Origin: G965215225 sp965215225 | Lineage (GTDB): Bacteria; Pseudomonadota; Gammaproteobacteria; CBDBNL01; JAAOII01 | Assembly: GCA_965215225.1 (NCBI GenBank) | Contig: OZ244039.1 | Coordinates: 1,364,001 to 1,428,000 of the forward strand | Direction of reading: 5' to 3' | DNA: 64,000 nucleotides | Shown: positions 25,779 to 34,979 of the stretch, piece after piece | How the letters are laid out: the number at the start of each line of letters is the position of its first letter | Numbering within the stretch: position 1 is the stretch's first letter | The notes under the pieces: generated by a model | Database searches by the model: none | Told to the model about the DNA's origin: nothing | The model's input: only the letters and a program-made list of their open reading frames with translations | Translations under genes and position numbers: made by a program

Positions 25779-26610
25779 CGAGAGTCAGTCCAGCAATGAA
25801 TTGTTTTTGCATGAAGAAGAAGAGCATCACCGGCGGAATAGCGGCAATGATGGCACCAGCGGATAAGAGTTGCCAAGAGGCTAGCCATTGTCCTTTTAGT
25901 GCATTCAGAGCCGCGGTAACCGGTCTCACTTCGTCGCTTTGGACTAGTATTAAAGCCCAAAAGAAGTCATTCCAGATAAAGGTGAAGATGAGAACCGAAA
26001 GAGCGGCCAATGCAGGTCTCACCAGGGGGACGCCAATATACCAAAATATTCGCCATTCAGAGACTCCTTCAGAACGAGCCGATTCGAACAGTTCTTCTGG
26101 TAGGGTCTTGATGAAATTCCGCATAAAGAGGGTGCAGAAGCCTGATTGGAATGCAGTATGAAAGAGAATTAACCCCCAGTAGGTATCATACATACCCATT
26201 TGAATGGTGAGATCGCGAACCGGTATCATTAGTATTTGAAAGGGAACAAAATTGCCGCCAACAAAAATGGCAAAGAGGGTAATATTAAGACGAAATTCAT
26301 ATCTTGCCAAAGCGAAACCAGCCATAGTAGATAGAGCAACAGCGGCAAATGTGGCCGTAATAGAGATGAAGAGGCTGTTGAACATATAACGAGCCATAGG
26401 GGTTTGAGTAAAGATATCAAGGTAGTTTTCCCAATACCATCTTTCTGGCCATCCCCAATAGTTGCCACTATTAATATCAACTATGGATCTTAACGACGTG
26501 AGTATGATGCCAGCTAAAGGAAGCAGCCACAGGATCACGGCTGCAATCACTAATAACCGATAGGCTATTTGATTGAATCTTGAGGACTGTTCAATAGGTT
26601 GGGGAAACAT
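25762..26610 (-). CDS. Sugar ABC transporter permease (MalG-like)
   Basis: This is a 282-residue inner-membrane permease with six predicted helices. The EAA loop, ELFESARSEGVSEWRIFWYI, contacts the ATPase. It is of the CUT1 MalG/UgpE class. It lies 1 nt downstream of the partner permease and overlaps the GH42 gene by 17 nt. Confidence 0.93.
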   Translation of the reverse strand: MFPQPIEQSSRFNQIAYRLLVIAAVILWLLPLAGIILTSLRSIVDINSGNYWGWPERWYWENYLDIFTQTPMARYMFNSLFISITATFAAVALSTMAGFALARYEFRLNITLFAIFVGGNFVPFQILMIPVRDLTIQMGMYDTYWGLILFHTAFQSGFCTLFMRNFIKTLPEELFESARSEGVSEWRIFWYIGVPLVRPALAALSVLIFTFIWNDFFWALILVQSDEVRPVTAALNALKGQWLASWQLLSAGAIIAAIPPVMLFFFMQKQFIAGLTLGATKG

Positions 26611-26611
26611 A

Positions 26612-27493
26612 TCAACTTCTTTCTTGGCGTATCATATTCCAAAGGAAATAGGCAATATAGGCTAGAGTAATTAAGAACAAAACAGTGGCTATGGCAGCAC
26701 CATAACCGACGCGATAGGAAAAAATGGTTTGCTCATACATGAACCAAGCAAGGACACTTGAACTATTATAGGGTCCGCCTGCGGTCATAATAGCAACCAG
26801 GTCAAAACTGCGAAGGGCTCCTATGATGGTAACCACTATAGCAATAAAGGTGGCAGGACGGAGCTGAGGTAAGATGATGTGCCAGAGCATCTTAAACCCT
26901 TTGGCTCCATCTATTCTCGCAGCCTCCACTTGTTCGCTATTTACATTGGTCAGACCAGTAAGATAGAGAATCATACAATAGGCAGTTTGCGGCCATAGGG
27001 CAGCAAATATGATACCAAAGGTAACCAAATTTTCATCAGTGAGTATAGTCAATCTCACCTCATCACCAAATAATGAAGCTAAGAGGGTGTTCAGTAATCC
27101 TTGGTGAGGGTCATAGAACCAGCTGTAAATAACACCCACTATGACTAGAGAGATGACAAAGGGGAAGAAGAAGAGAGACTTGGCTAGCTTAATGCCGCGT
27201 ATCTGTTGATTTAAGAAAAGAGCAAGGCCTAGCCCTAATACGGGGGATAACATAAGAAATATCAGCCAAAGAACATTATTCTTAATCGAAACAAGAAATT
27301 GAGGGGTCTGAAACAGCTCAACATAGTTACCCATACCGATGAATTCTTTGTCACCTAGGCCATCCCAATCATAGAAACTAAGCAAGATACTCTGAATAAT
27401 CGGCCAGATAACATATACACCAAAGAATATTGCTGCTGGAAGAAGGAACAACCAGGGAGCTAATTTGGTTTGATGAAAAAAATTATTACTCAT
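26612..27493 (-). CDS. Sugar ABC transporter permease (MalF/UgpA-like)
   Basis: This is a 293-residue permease with six predicted helices and the EAA loop EQVEAARIDGAKGFKMLWHI. It is the first gene of the - strand operon: permease, permease, beta-galactosidase, binding protein, mutarotase. A TATAAT lies only 11 nt before the ATG, so transcription might start very close to the start codon, but no -35 match at normal spacing is evident. Confidence 0.93.
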   Translation of the reverse strand: MSNNFFHQTKLAPWLFLLPAAIFFGVYVIWPIIQSILLSFYDWDGLGDKEFIGMGNYVELFQTPQFLVSIKNNVLWLIFLMLSPVLGLGLALFLNQQIRGIKLAKSLFFFPFVISLVIVGVIYSWFYDPHQGLLNTLLASLFGDEVRLTILTDENLVTFGIIFAALWPQTAYCMILYLTGLTNVNSEQVEAARIDGAKGFKMLWHIILPQLRPATFIAIVVTIIGALRSFDLVAIMTAGGPYNSSSVLAWFMYEQTIFSYRVGYGAAIATVLFLITLAYIAYFLWNMIRQERS

Positions 27494-27707
27494 TAGTGGG
27501 GGAAATTATAACCTATTATTAAGATAAATTCTTTGCAATTAGTATTTTTTTTGCCTAACTGAAAAAAAATTATATGATTTTATTTATCGGAGGAGAGAAG
27601 CCGAGAAGGTCATCTGGTTTGGTGGATAGAATTGTAGCTATAATTAGAACTATGCGAAATCGGTTCTCTGACAAAAATTTCCCCATTGTTTTCTTGGTAA
27701 CAAAATC

Positions 27708-28679
27708 ATGGTAATTGTTTTTATAACTGGTGGCATGGGTAATCAGCTGTTCCAATATGCGTTTGCTAAGGTAGTAGAGCAAAGGCTAGGTGTAGCTGTC
27801 CGTCTTGTTGATAAAACCAGGTCACCCGTACATTCAAGACAATGGGAACTTCATAATTTCAATATTAGTCTATCTTCTACATCATTGCCTGAGAGGAAGA
27901 AATTGGCACTTCTTAATCGATTTCTACACCGGATAACTGGTAAACTTGCTTGGAAATCCTTCATAGCTATAAAGGGAAACACATCGCTTGCTAGAGATTG
28001 TGTGGTCGTTGATCGATCAAAGCCTGACGATTTTTTCTCACCTAGCTATCAGAATAAAGCGACCCACCTATTTGATTTTATTGATAGACTAGATCCATCA
28101 CGAGATTACATCTTACAAGGTTATTGGCAGTATGCTGCTTTGGCAAATAGCATTGAATCATTATTGAGAGAGGACTTGAGCTTTGCCAATACTCCAACTA
28201 GCAGCACCAATAGGATATTAGAACAAATAAGAATGGCTGATAATCCAGTGGCTATTCATATGAGGACAAGCTGGTATTCTGATACCATAGCCCAGCCAGC
28301 AGTTCATTCACAGCGCACTCTAGATATTCCATACTATCAAAAGGCGATTGAAATTATGAAGGGTCGGCTGAGTTCGCCGCAATTTTTTGTTTTTGCCGAT
28401 AATATTCAACGGGCTTCAGCTTTATTAACTGGACTTCACTCGAGCAATGAAGCATTCTATTATGTAGATTCTTCGGGCAGATTGGCTTGGGAAGATATGT
28501 TCTTGATTCATCAGTGTAAACACTTTGTCCTATCCAATTCTTCTTTTAGTTGGTGGGGTTGTTGGCTGGCGGGTAATAAGACGGGAATAACTATCATGCC
28601 AACTAATTGGCAAGGCTATAATCTTGGTTGTCTTATAAGTGATGGATTGGAGATAGCCAAGGGGACTATTCGGTTATGA
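27708..28679 (+). CDS. GT11 alpha-1,2-fucosyltransferase-like protein
   Basis: This is a 323-residue protein with GGMGNQLFQYAFA at its N terminus and NSSFSWWGCWLAG near its C terminus, both hallmarks of glycosyltransferase family 11, which adds fucose in alpha-1,2 linkage to galactose on glycans. The central HxRRxD donor-binding motif is altered: the matching site reads HMRTSW from His184, so the second Arg and the Asp are replaced. The enzyme may be inactive or use another donor. It is on the opposite strand to the surrounding galactose genes. Confidence 0.85.
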   Translation: MVIVFITGGMGNQLFQYAFAKVVEQRLGVAVRLVDKTRSPVHSRQWELHNFNISLSSTSLPERKKLALLNRFLHRITGKLAWKSFIAIKGNTSLARDCVVVDRSKPDDFFSPSYQNKATHLFDFIDRLDPSRDYILQGYWQYAALANSIESLLREDLSFANTPTSSTNRILEQIRMADNPVAIHMRTSWYSDTIAQPAVHSQRTLDIPYYQKAIEIMKGRLSSPQFFVFADNIQRASALLTGLHSSNEAFYYVDSSGRLAWEDMFLIHQCKHFVLSNSSFSWWGCWLAGNKTGITIMPTNWQGYNLGCLISDGLEIAKGTIRL

Positions 28680-28716
28680 TAGGTCTGCCAATAGGCTTAT
28701 ATTTAGTTATATTTAG

Positions 28717-29706
28717 CTAGATTTCCCTTAATTTCGCCGCCGCCTCCTCGGCGGTCATATCTCTTTGCAGCTCGGCACACAATTCAAAAGCGGCAGTATA
28801 TTTACGCACTTGGGCTGAGCGTAATAGGGGAGGGTAGAAGTGGCAATGAAGTAAGCGGCGGGTCTTTTCGGGACGAGCATAGGGTTCACTGTGCCAACCC
28901 ATCATATAGGGGAAGGAAGTGGCGAAAAGAGAGTCATATTTACGCACCAATTCCTTTAATAGTTGGGCGAGAGCTTCTTGTTGTTCCTCATTAAGTTGGC
29001 TAAGACTAGCTAAGTCTTGATTTGGTAATAGTAGGGTTTCAAAAGGCCAATAGGCCCAATAGGGAACCACAAGAGACCAGTGCTCATTTTGGCTAACTAT
29101 TCTCGTCTGTAATCTTTGTTCGGTGTCTAGGTAATCTCTCAAAAGTGGCTTTTTATGAGACCAGTTGTCCTGTTGGACTTGTTCTTTCGCCACTTGAGTA
29201 GGGACAAAGCTGCTCGCCCATATTTGACCATGAGGGTGATCATTGGAACAGCCAACTATGGCGCCTTTGTTTTCAAAGATTTGAACATAAGAGTAGCTTG
29301 TTCCTAATTCTATTAGCTGTTCTCCCCAGACTTGAATTACCTTTTGGATTTCATCTATTTCCATAGAAGCGAAATTGCGGTTATGGTGAGGACTATAACA
29401 GATCACCCGACAGACTCCACCTACCTTTTGGTGGCGTAATATTCCTTCGGTGCGATCATCGGCTGCCTCTTCTACTAGGGCGGGAAAGTCATTGGTGAAT
29501 ACATAGACATCCTTATAATTTGGGTTAGGTCTATTGTTTGTTCTCTTGTTGCCTGGACATAGATAGCAGTTCTTATCATAAGAAGAGGCTGTGTGGTTTG
29601 GTTGGTCTGCTCGTTCGCCTTGCCATGGCCGAGACATGCGTTGAGGAGATACCAGGACCCATTCACCAGTGAGTAAGTTATAGCGCCGATGAGAGCTAGT
29701 GATCAT
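28717..29706 (-). CDS. galT: Galactose-1-phosphate uridylyltransferase
   Basis: GalT exchanges galactose-1-phosphate with UDP-glucose in the Leloir pathway. The active-site motif SNDHPHGQIW has the nucleophile His159. Cys47 and Cys50 (CYLC) are probable metal ligands, and the RYNLLTGEWVLVSPQR start is typical of class I GalT. The 329 residues are slightly short of E. coli (348). It overlaps galK by 11 nt. Confidence 0.95.
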   Translation of the reverse strand: MITSSHRRYNLLTGEWVLVSPQRMSRPWQGERADQPNHTASSYDKNCYLCPGNKRTNNRPNPNYKDVYVFTNDFPALVEEAADDRTEGILRHQKVGGVCRVICYSPHHNRNFASMEIDEIQKVIQVWGEQLIELGTSYSYVQIFENKGAIVGCSNDHPHGQIWASSFVPTQVAKEQVQQDNWSHKKPLLRDYLDTEQRLQTRIVSQNEHWSLVVPYWAYWPFETLLLPNQDLASLSQLNEEQQEALAQLLKELVRKYDSLFATSFPYMMGWHSEPYARPEKTRRLLHCHFYPPLLRSAQVRKYTAAFELCAELQRDMTAEEAAAKLREI

Positions 29707-30889
29707 TTGTCATTTCTTCAACCCCATCCGCACTTTTCATAGGAATAATCTGAGCAGTTAAATTACACGCCTCTTTGTATATGGGAAGAATGAACTCACT
29801 ATAAGCAGCGATGGCATGGTTCTTGATAAGGCTTAGGGTGCAGCCAGAGAATCCAGCCCCAGTCATCCTTGCTCCTAGAACAGAAGGAAATTCTATACTC
29901 TTATAGACTAGGGTATCTAGTTCCTTGCTTGTAACCTCGTAGTTGTGATGGAGGGATTCATGGCTTTCATTGAGTAGTTTGCCAAATCCTGTGATATCTT
30001 GATTGACAAGGGCAGTCTTGGTCTTATCTACCCTCAGGTTTTCACTAATAATATGAGCTGCTCGTTTGAACAGGAGCTGGTCTTCTTTTAGCAAAGCAAG
30101 AGCCTGCTGGCGGTGGGTGCTATCAATAGCGCATAGACTGTCTATCTGTAGTCTTTGTTGAATTAGTTTGAGGGCTGCTTCGGCTTCAGCTTTGCGTTGG
30201 TTATACTTAGAATCAGTGAGCTGGCGAGGCTTATTGCTATCAATGATCAGAAGACTATGGTTATTAAGGTGAAGGTCAAGATATTCACAGCTGAGATTGG
30301 CGCAATCCAGATACATGACCTTACCTTTTTTCCCCAGCGCGACAGCTGCCTGGTCCATGATACCGCATTGTAATCCATTGAATTCGACCTCAGCTCGGTG
30401 ACATATTTTGGCTGTTTCTTTGCGATTAAGTATATCGTTTTTGCTATGGCGATAACCTGTGAGGACTTGAATGATGAAAGAGGTTCCAACCAGAACTGAA
30501 GCAGAGCTTGATAGAGCAGAGCCGATAGGAAGGTCGCCAGTGCAGAGAATGTCCATTCCCTCTAATGGCAGTCCGCTCTTTTGGTATTCATGGAAAACTC
30601 CCTTGGCATAGTTCAACCAGCCGTCTTCTCGTTGGTATTGGATATTAGTCAGAGAGAAACTCTTCATTTGGTTGAAGTGAGTGGAATACACATTGACTTG
30701 GTCAGTGCCATTAAAAGAGACGGCGAAATAGGTTCCTAACTGAATAGCAACTGGTAATACTTTACCGCCGCAATAGTCGATATGATCTCCCATCAGGTTA
30801 ACGCGGCCAGGTGAAAAGAAAAGGCGGGGTTTTGGCAAACTGCCAAACTGAGTGGCAAATTCTTCGTTGAGTTCGTTGTTAGTGATCAT
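29696..30889 (-). CDS. galK: Galactokinase
   Basis: GalK phosphorylates alpha-galactose. SPGRVNLMGDHIDYCGG near residues 26-42 is the galactokinase signature and DLPIGSALSSSASV the GHMP ATP-binding loop; ARMTGAGFSGCTLSL is the third GHMP motif. The 397 residues are normal. The gene is upstream of galT with overlap, so the order is galK-galT. The start lies 21 nt after the CPBP-family gene, so all three may share a transcript. Confidence 0.95.
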   Translation of the reverse strand: MITNNELNEEFATQFGSLPKPRLFFSPGRVNLMGDHIDYCGGKVLPVAIQLGTYFAVSFNGTDQVNVYSTHFNQMKSFSLTNIQYQREDGWLNYAKGVFHEYQKSGLPLEGMDILCTGDLPIGSALSSSASVLVGTSFIIQVLTGYRHSKNDILNRKETAKICHRAEVEFNGLQCGIMDQAAVALGKKGKVMYLDCANLSCEYLDLHLNNHSLLIIDSNKPRQLTDSKYNQRKAEAEAALKLIQQRLQIDSLCAIDSTHRQQALALLKEDQLLFKRAAHIISENLRVDKTKTALVNQDITGFGKLLNESHESLHHNYEVTSKELDTLVYKSIEFPSVLGARMTGAGFSGCTLSLIKNHAIAAYSEFILPIYKEACNLTAQIIPMKSADGVEEMTNDH

Positions 30890-30910
30890 AATAGCATTAT
30901 AGAGAAAGCC

Positions 30911-31672
30911 TTAATCAAACCAGCCATGACGAGTGAGAGAGGCCATATCCATGGTGACAGCTACCATGCTGTGAACCGTAATGCCTCCCCAGATGCTACG
31001 AGTTTTGATAACTAGATAACCTAACACGAGACCTGCTATTATTGAGCCGCTTGCTTCTAAATAGGGTTTGGTGAAATGTAACATGGTATAAGCAAATACC
31101 ATAGCAATCATGGCAGCTGCATTGCCGAGATAGCGGCTGATTCCTAAGAGAATAAAACCGCGAAAGAAAAACTCCGCCCCAATGAATTGTAGAACATAGA
31201 ATAGTTCCCATACAACTAGCTGCTGCCAGTTCTCGGGATAATAGAAGGGGTAGGTTTTGAGAAAATCTGGTTGCTTAGAGATAAAGACTATGGCTATAGC
31301 AACTGGTACATAAAGGGCAATGTAGATAGGAAGGGTGCGCCAGTAATAATGAAATCCCCACCCATAGTCGCTTAGTCTATGCCTTAGTAGAAATTTAATC
31401 GTAATAAGAGGAACGAGAATATAGAGGATTAAACAGCCTATAGCCCAGCCAATCTGTCCTTTGAAGTGGATAGGAGCAGCTTGGATTATTGGGTCGATTA
31501 GGGTGACAAATAGGTCGCGAAAATTGCCATAGATAACCCAATAGTGTAGCAGGATGAGACTGATGAGAGAGGTCAGTAGGATATAGCCGGGTTGACGATA
31601 GGCAAGCACTTTGTGAGCATCCCTTACCAGCATATTTATGACTTTGTGAGTTAAAGAATGAGTCTGAATCAC
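30911..31672 (-). CDS. CPBP-family intramembrane metalloprotease
   Basis: This is a 253-residue membrane protein with about seven predicted helices. GAEFFFRGFILLG is motif 1 (xExxxR), AYTMLHFTKP provides the His of motif 2, and the end of the protein has the GGITVHSMVA motif. CPBP (CAAX protease/bacteriocin-processing) enzymes cleave or process membrane peptides; the target here is unknown. It precedes galK on the same strand and follows the large membrane protein by 15 nt. Confidence 0.85.
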   Translation of the reverse strand: MIQTHSLTHKVINMLVRDAHKVLAYRQPGYILLTSLISLILLHYWVIYGNFRDLFVTLIDPIIQAAPIHFKGQIGWAIGCLILYILVPLITIKFLLRHRLSDYGWGFHYYWRTLPIYIALYVPVAIAIVFISKQPDFLKTYPFYYPENWQQLVVWELFYVLQFIGAEFFFRGFILLGISRYLGNAAAMIAMVFAYTMLHFTKPYLEASGSIIAGLVLGYLVIKTRSIWGGITVHSMVAVTMDMASLTRHGWFD

Positions 31673-31687
31673 CTCATTAATAGGAGT

Positions 31688-34513
31688 TTAAATAGGCAAT
31701 AGGCCAGTTTGGTCATCTAGACCACGGTCTTGACTCTTGCCTTTAATCGTAATCCTATAGCCAATAAAATCCTTTGCTTTGTCAAACCTCACATTCTCCA
31801 GCACCTTTATCAAGACAAGTTGGCGTAGATATTCTCGCTGTTCTTTGAGGCTAGCTTTTTCTTTCAGCCAAGGTAGTTCTTGTTGGATATAATACTTAAT
31901 CAATCTTGGGTTGGTTGCCAAATCTTCTACTTTAAAGTAGAACATCTCGTTCTGTAGCTTAAGGTGTTTTCTACCAGTGATTGAATAGAAGGGCATTTGG
32001 ATGATTTTGCCAACTTTTTTACGATCCAAAAGGAGCATCTGATGACCTGAACCAGAGTAATCAATCACAAAAACGGGAATATTGTGCTGGTCATGATCAT
32101 AGTAGCCGCTAAAGCTGCTGAGATATTCCGCCTCAGTCGTTTTAGCGGCTTGGTTGGGTTGGCTCAAGGTGAAATTTTCTTGCTGTAATAGAAAATTAGC
32201 ATGAGTCCATCGGGTAGAAATGATAAAGCTTTCTTCTATTGTTGGGATTCGGCTAAGAATCTTAGTAAAATTCTTTTCGCTTGCCCACTGACAGGATTCG
32301 GCTAGGGCATCAAATAATAACGAATTTTCTGAATTAGCAAGGCTGCGGCCATGGCGTGTACCTATACCATCAGTTGGATCCCAGCTCTCCAATAAGAGAG
32401 ACTTATTGACCAATTCTTCTATTCCCCATCCGCGGGGTTTGGAACGAATATTCTTATGAGTTTGATTTTCAAAGCCTTGGAGGTAATTGGTAAATAGTTT
32501 TCTTAAAGAACAATGAATGTCCCAACTGGCTAGTATTTGCTTTTTATAGTCATTGTATCTTTTCTGGCTTATTTTAATCCTTTTGTGGCGGTGAAGCAGC
32601 TGCTTGGCGACTTCCTTCTTGATGGAATTCAGCAGGGCAGGTATTTTATTAGTTAGGAGGGTCTGTTCCAATGAATAGAGATTGAGCAGCGAACTATCGC
32701 TTAATTCATTAGCTATTTGAAGTAGTTCATCAATAGATCTTTCCACTATACTCAGCTGTTCGGAATCAAAAGGGGGTAAAACATAGCTAGCTGAGCCTTC
32801 TTGAATATTACGTGCTAAGAGGAGAACATAATATTGACGGAAGTAGCTTTCAATGCTTAGACCTCCTTGGTCAAGACTACTGAGAATTTTGGTGCGGCGA
32901 AAATAGTCATCTAGAACCTGCTGGGTACTAGTGGGGACTATAGCAAGATTGGGTTCATTCTTACTGCTTTGTTGCCAGAGGTATTGAATATATCCATGCC
33001 TATTGTGTAATAAACAATGAGCTGAGATTGCATAAGCAGCTCTTAGCAAACGCCTTCGCTTAAGATGCTTGATGGCATTACTCTTAATAATTTCATCTAG
33101 TCTTTGGGCTTCTCTTTCTTTAGTTTTAGTAAGATGAGGTCGTATGAGCTGGCTGAGGCGGTCAAAGCGATCTAGCCATTGTTGTAATTGTTCTAAGGTA
33201 TCCAGTTGAGTTTCTTTAATAGCCAGAAGACGCACCTGTCGTTGAATACCTAGCTCTTCGTTCATCTTACGATAATTGTTTAAGTCACTTGCTTTTAATA
33301 GATAATGATATCCCCAGACCTTGCCGCGTTGATAATTTGGAATGGCATAGCTGGCTATTAATGAGCGGGCAAAATTGAAAAAGGCATTCTTATAGTCCTC
33401 TGCAATCATATGACTCGTGAAACTCATTAAGTAGCGGTTGTAAATGTCTAGATATTCTAAACGGAAAGAAGCTGTGCCTATATGGGGTTCACGGCTAAGG
33501 ATATCACTATACCAATGTATGCCCTGGTCGTTGGATTCGTCATTATGGCGAAGGGCAGGCTGAAGGCATTCAATAAACTTTTTCAAGAAAAGATCAATTG
33601 CAAGACTATTGTTTCTTTGGCTACTTAGATAATATAAGATATTGCTCATTTCCTCCATGACTAAACGTGCTATTTCGCTGTTTTGTTGTTCTAAACTGGT
33701 TTTATATATTCGCTTTAGCTGGTTAAATGGGGTAGCTAAACCATCTAGGTATTTATCGGGATTACTAAAACAGAAGCTATGTACTCTACTGCTGTCTTGG
33801 TTGTTCTGATTAATAAACTGTTGGAATGTATCGTCATAAGCCAACTGGTTAAAGCTGTTTGGGTCAAGTTCGCGAATTTGATAAAGGTAGTCAATACTCT
33901 GGCTGATATTTTTTAGCCCTTCAATTACTAGAGTTTCACTGTGTCTTCCTATTTGATAGCATAATATATCCCCTATGCCTTCGATGGCTTGAATGAAGCC
34001 ATGACGATCAACCGAAGAGGAGGGCACAGTAATTGACCTTACTGAGCTTGGCGATGAAAAGAGTTCAGTTTCTCTTGTGATTGACCTAATTCTAAGAGAT
34101 TTCTGTATGTCGTTATAGAGAATTCTAAGAGGCATTGAATCATCGCTAATAAACTTCTCCATTCGTCTTATGAGATAACCTATCAGGACGGTGATGATGA
34201 TAGACAGAACCAATAAGAACCACATGATAGATTTTCCTAAGAGAGAACTTAGAAACTCGTCTGAGATAAAGAACCTTGTGGTTATCATTGCACCAAGAGT
34301 AAATAGGAGTCCGCCAGTAAATATGCGATTAATAAAGCTTCTTTTGTATAAGCGGACAATGATATCGGAATTATATTTCGCTGATACCTTAGAGATAATC
34401 TCAACACTGAGGGGAACAAGAAATGCCATGATTACACCAAGAAAGCCGGCAGCTGCCAGTAAGAATAAACCGTCTGGGGTTATACTGTCAAAGATATCTA
34501 CTATTGTTTGCAT
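31688..34513 (-). CDS. Large membrane protein of unknown function
   Basis: This is a 941-residue protein I do not recognise. Three hydrophobic segments lie in the first 115 residues (about 17-37, 64-83 and 93-114). About 800 hydrophilic, largely helical residues follow, rich in Leu, Gln, Ser and Tyr, with no known catalytic motif visible. The layout suggests an N-terminal membrane anchor with a large cytoplasmic domain. It is the first of a - strand run with the CPBP protease, galK and galT, and is divergent from hfq. Confidence 0.75.
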   Translation of the reverse strand: MQTIVDIFDSITPDGLFLLAAAGFLGVIMAFLVPLSVEIISKVSAKYNSDIIVRLYKRSFINRIFTGGLLFTLGAMITTRFFISDEFLSSLLGKSIMWFLLVLSIIITVLIGYLIRRMEKFISDDSMPLRILYNDIQKSLRIRSITRETELFSSPSSVRSITVPSSSVDRHGFIQAIEGIGDILCYQIGRHSETLVIEGLKNISQSIDYLYQIRELDPNSFNQLAYDDTFQQFINQNNQDSSRVHSFCFSNPDKYLDGLATPFNQLKRIYKTSLEQQNSEIARLVMEEMSNILYYLSSQRNNSLAIDLFLKKFIECLQPALRHNDESNDQGIHWYSDILSREPHIGTASFRLEYLDIYNRYLMSFTSHMIAEDYKNAFFNFARSLIASYAIPNYQRGKVWGYHYLLKASDLNNYRKMNEELGIQRQVRLLAIKETQLDTLEQLQQWLDRFDRLSQLIRPHLTKTKEREAQRLDEIIKSNAIKHLKRRRLLRAAYAISAHCLLHNRHGYIQYLWQQSSKNEPNLAIVPTSTQQVLDDYFRRTKILSSLDQGGLSIESYFRQYYVLLLARNIQEGSASYVLPPFDSEQLSIVERSIDELLQIANELSDSSLLNLYSLEQTLLTNKIPALLNSIKKEVAKQLLHRHKRIKISQKRYNDYKKQILASWDIHCSLRKLFTNYLQGFENQTHKNIRSKPRGWGIEELVNKSLLLESWDPTDGIGTRHGRSLANSENSLLFDALAESCQWASEKNFTKILSRIPTIEESFIISTRWTHANFLLQQENFTLSQPNQAAKTTEAEYLSSFSGYYDHDQHNIPVFVIDYSGSGHQMLLLDRKKVGKIIQMPFYSITGRKHLKLQNEMFYFKVEDLATNPRLIKYYIQQELPWLKEKASLKEQREYLRQLVLIKVLENVRFDKAKDFIGYRITIKGKSQDRGLDDQTGLLPI

Positions 34514-34706
34514 TCCTTATAGACCTTAAATATGGATTAATAGAATATAGCGCCTTTTTTGATGCTTGTGTTGATATTTAGGTAGATTAAATCAAACTGA
34601 CCCTTTTTATTTGACTAGATGGCTTATAATATAAGGTAATGAAGGCTATTCTTATTTACAATTTGACTAAATTGACTAAAACATCATATATTAATGATTA
34701 TACTAA
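34514..34706. other. Divergent intergenic region upstream of hfq
   Basis: These 193 nt separate the large - strand membrane-protein gene from hfq and are AT-rich. Besides the hfq promoter candidate, CTTATAATATAAGG near 34623 is a near-palindrome that could serve a promoter on either strand. No small gene is evident. Confidence 0.5.
34663..34692 (+). promoter_or_regulatory. Candidate sigma-70 promoter of hfq
   Basis: TTGACT at 34663-34668 and TATATT at 34687-34692 are separated by 18 nt. This is a good match to the consensus, 15 nt before the hfq ATG, which would give a very short leader. Confidence 0.45.
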
Positions 34707-34967
34707 ATGAAGGATAACGAGATAGAAGCAGATCGAGACATTGCAAGTTCTTTCCTCAATGATATCCAAGAGGGTGGGCAAGAAGTTAATATTTATTTGG
34801 TAAATGGCATTCGCTTGAAAGGTTTTATTCATAAGTATGATAAAAATTCTGTCCTACTTCGTAATGGGGGCATTCAACTTGTCAGGGTGAATGCGATTTC
34901 AACAATCATGCCGGATCAGCCGACAGTTTCTTCACATAATAATAGCTGGGGGTTAGAACGAAGCTGA
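34707..34967 (+). CDS. hfq: Hfq-like RNA chaperone, divergent
   Basis: This is an 86-residue Sm-like protein. The Sm1 segment IYLVNGIRLKG and the end of Sm2, NAISTIMP, with hflX downstream identify it as Hfq. The distal-face residues Tyr, Ile and Leu of the Sm1 motif are kept. The proximal-site YKH of E. coli is replaced by RVN, Phe42 by Asn, Gln8 by Ala, and the rim arginines (RRER) by QEGG. The long unstructured C-terminal tail is also short. A hexameric ring is expected, but its uridine-binding and rim activities may be lost or altered. Confidence 0.88.
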   Translation: MKDNEIEADRDIASSFLNDIQEGGQEVNIYLVNGIRLKGFIHKYDKNSVLLRNGGIQLVRVNAISTIMPDQPTVSSHNNSWGLERS

Positions 34968-34979
34968 GAGTCATCTATT

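Noticed and set aside
25676..25960. 94-residue - strand ORF across the permease/GH42 overlap
   Set aside because: It is an alternative-frame shadow of two well-supported genes.
27570..27782. 70-residue - strand ORF between the permease operon and the GT11 gene
   Set aside because: It overlaps the start of the fucosyltransferase-like gene, has no ribosome-binding site and no recognisable content.
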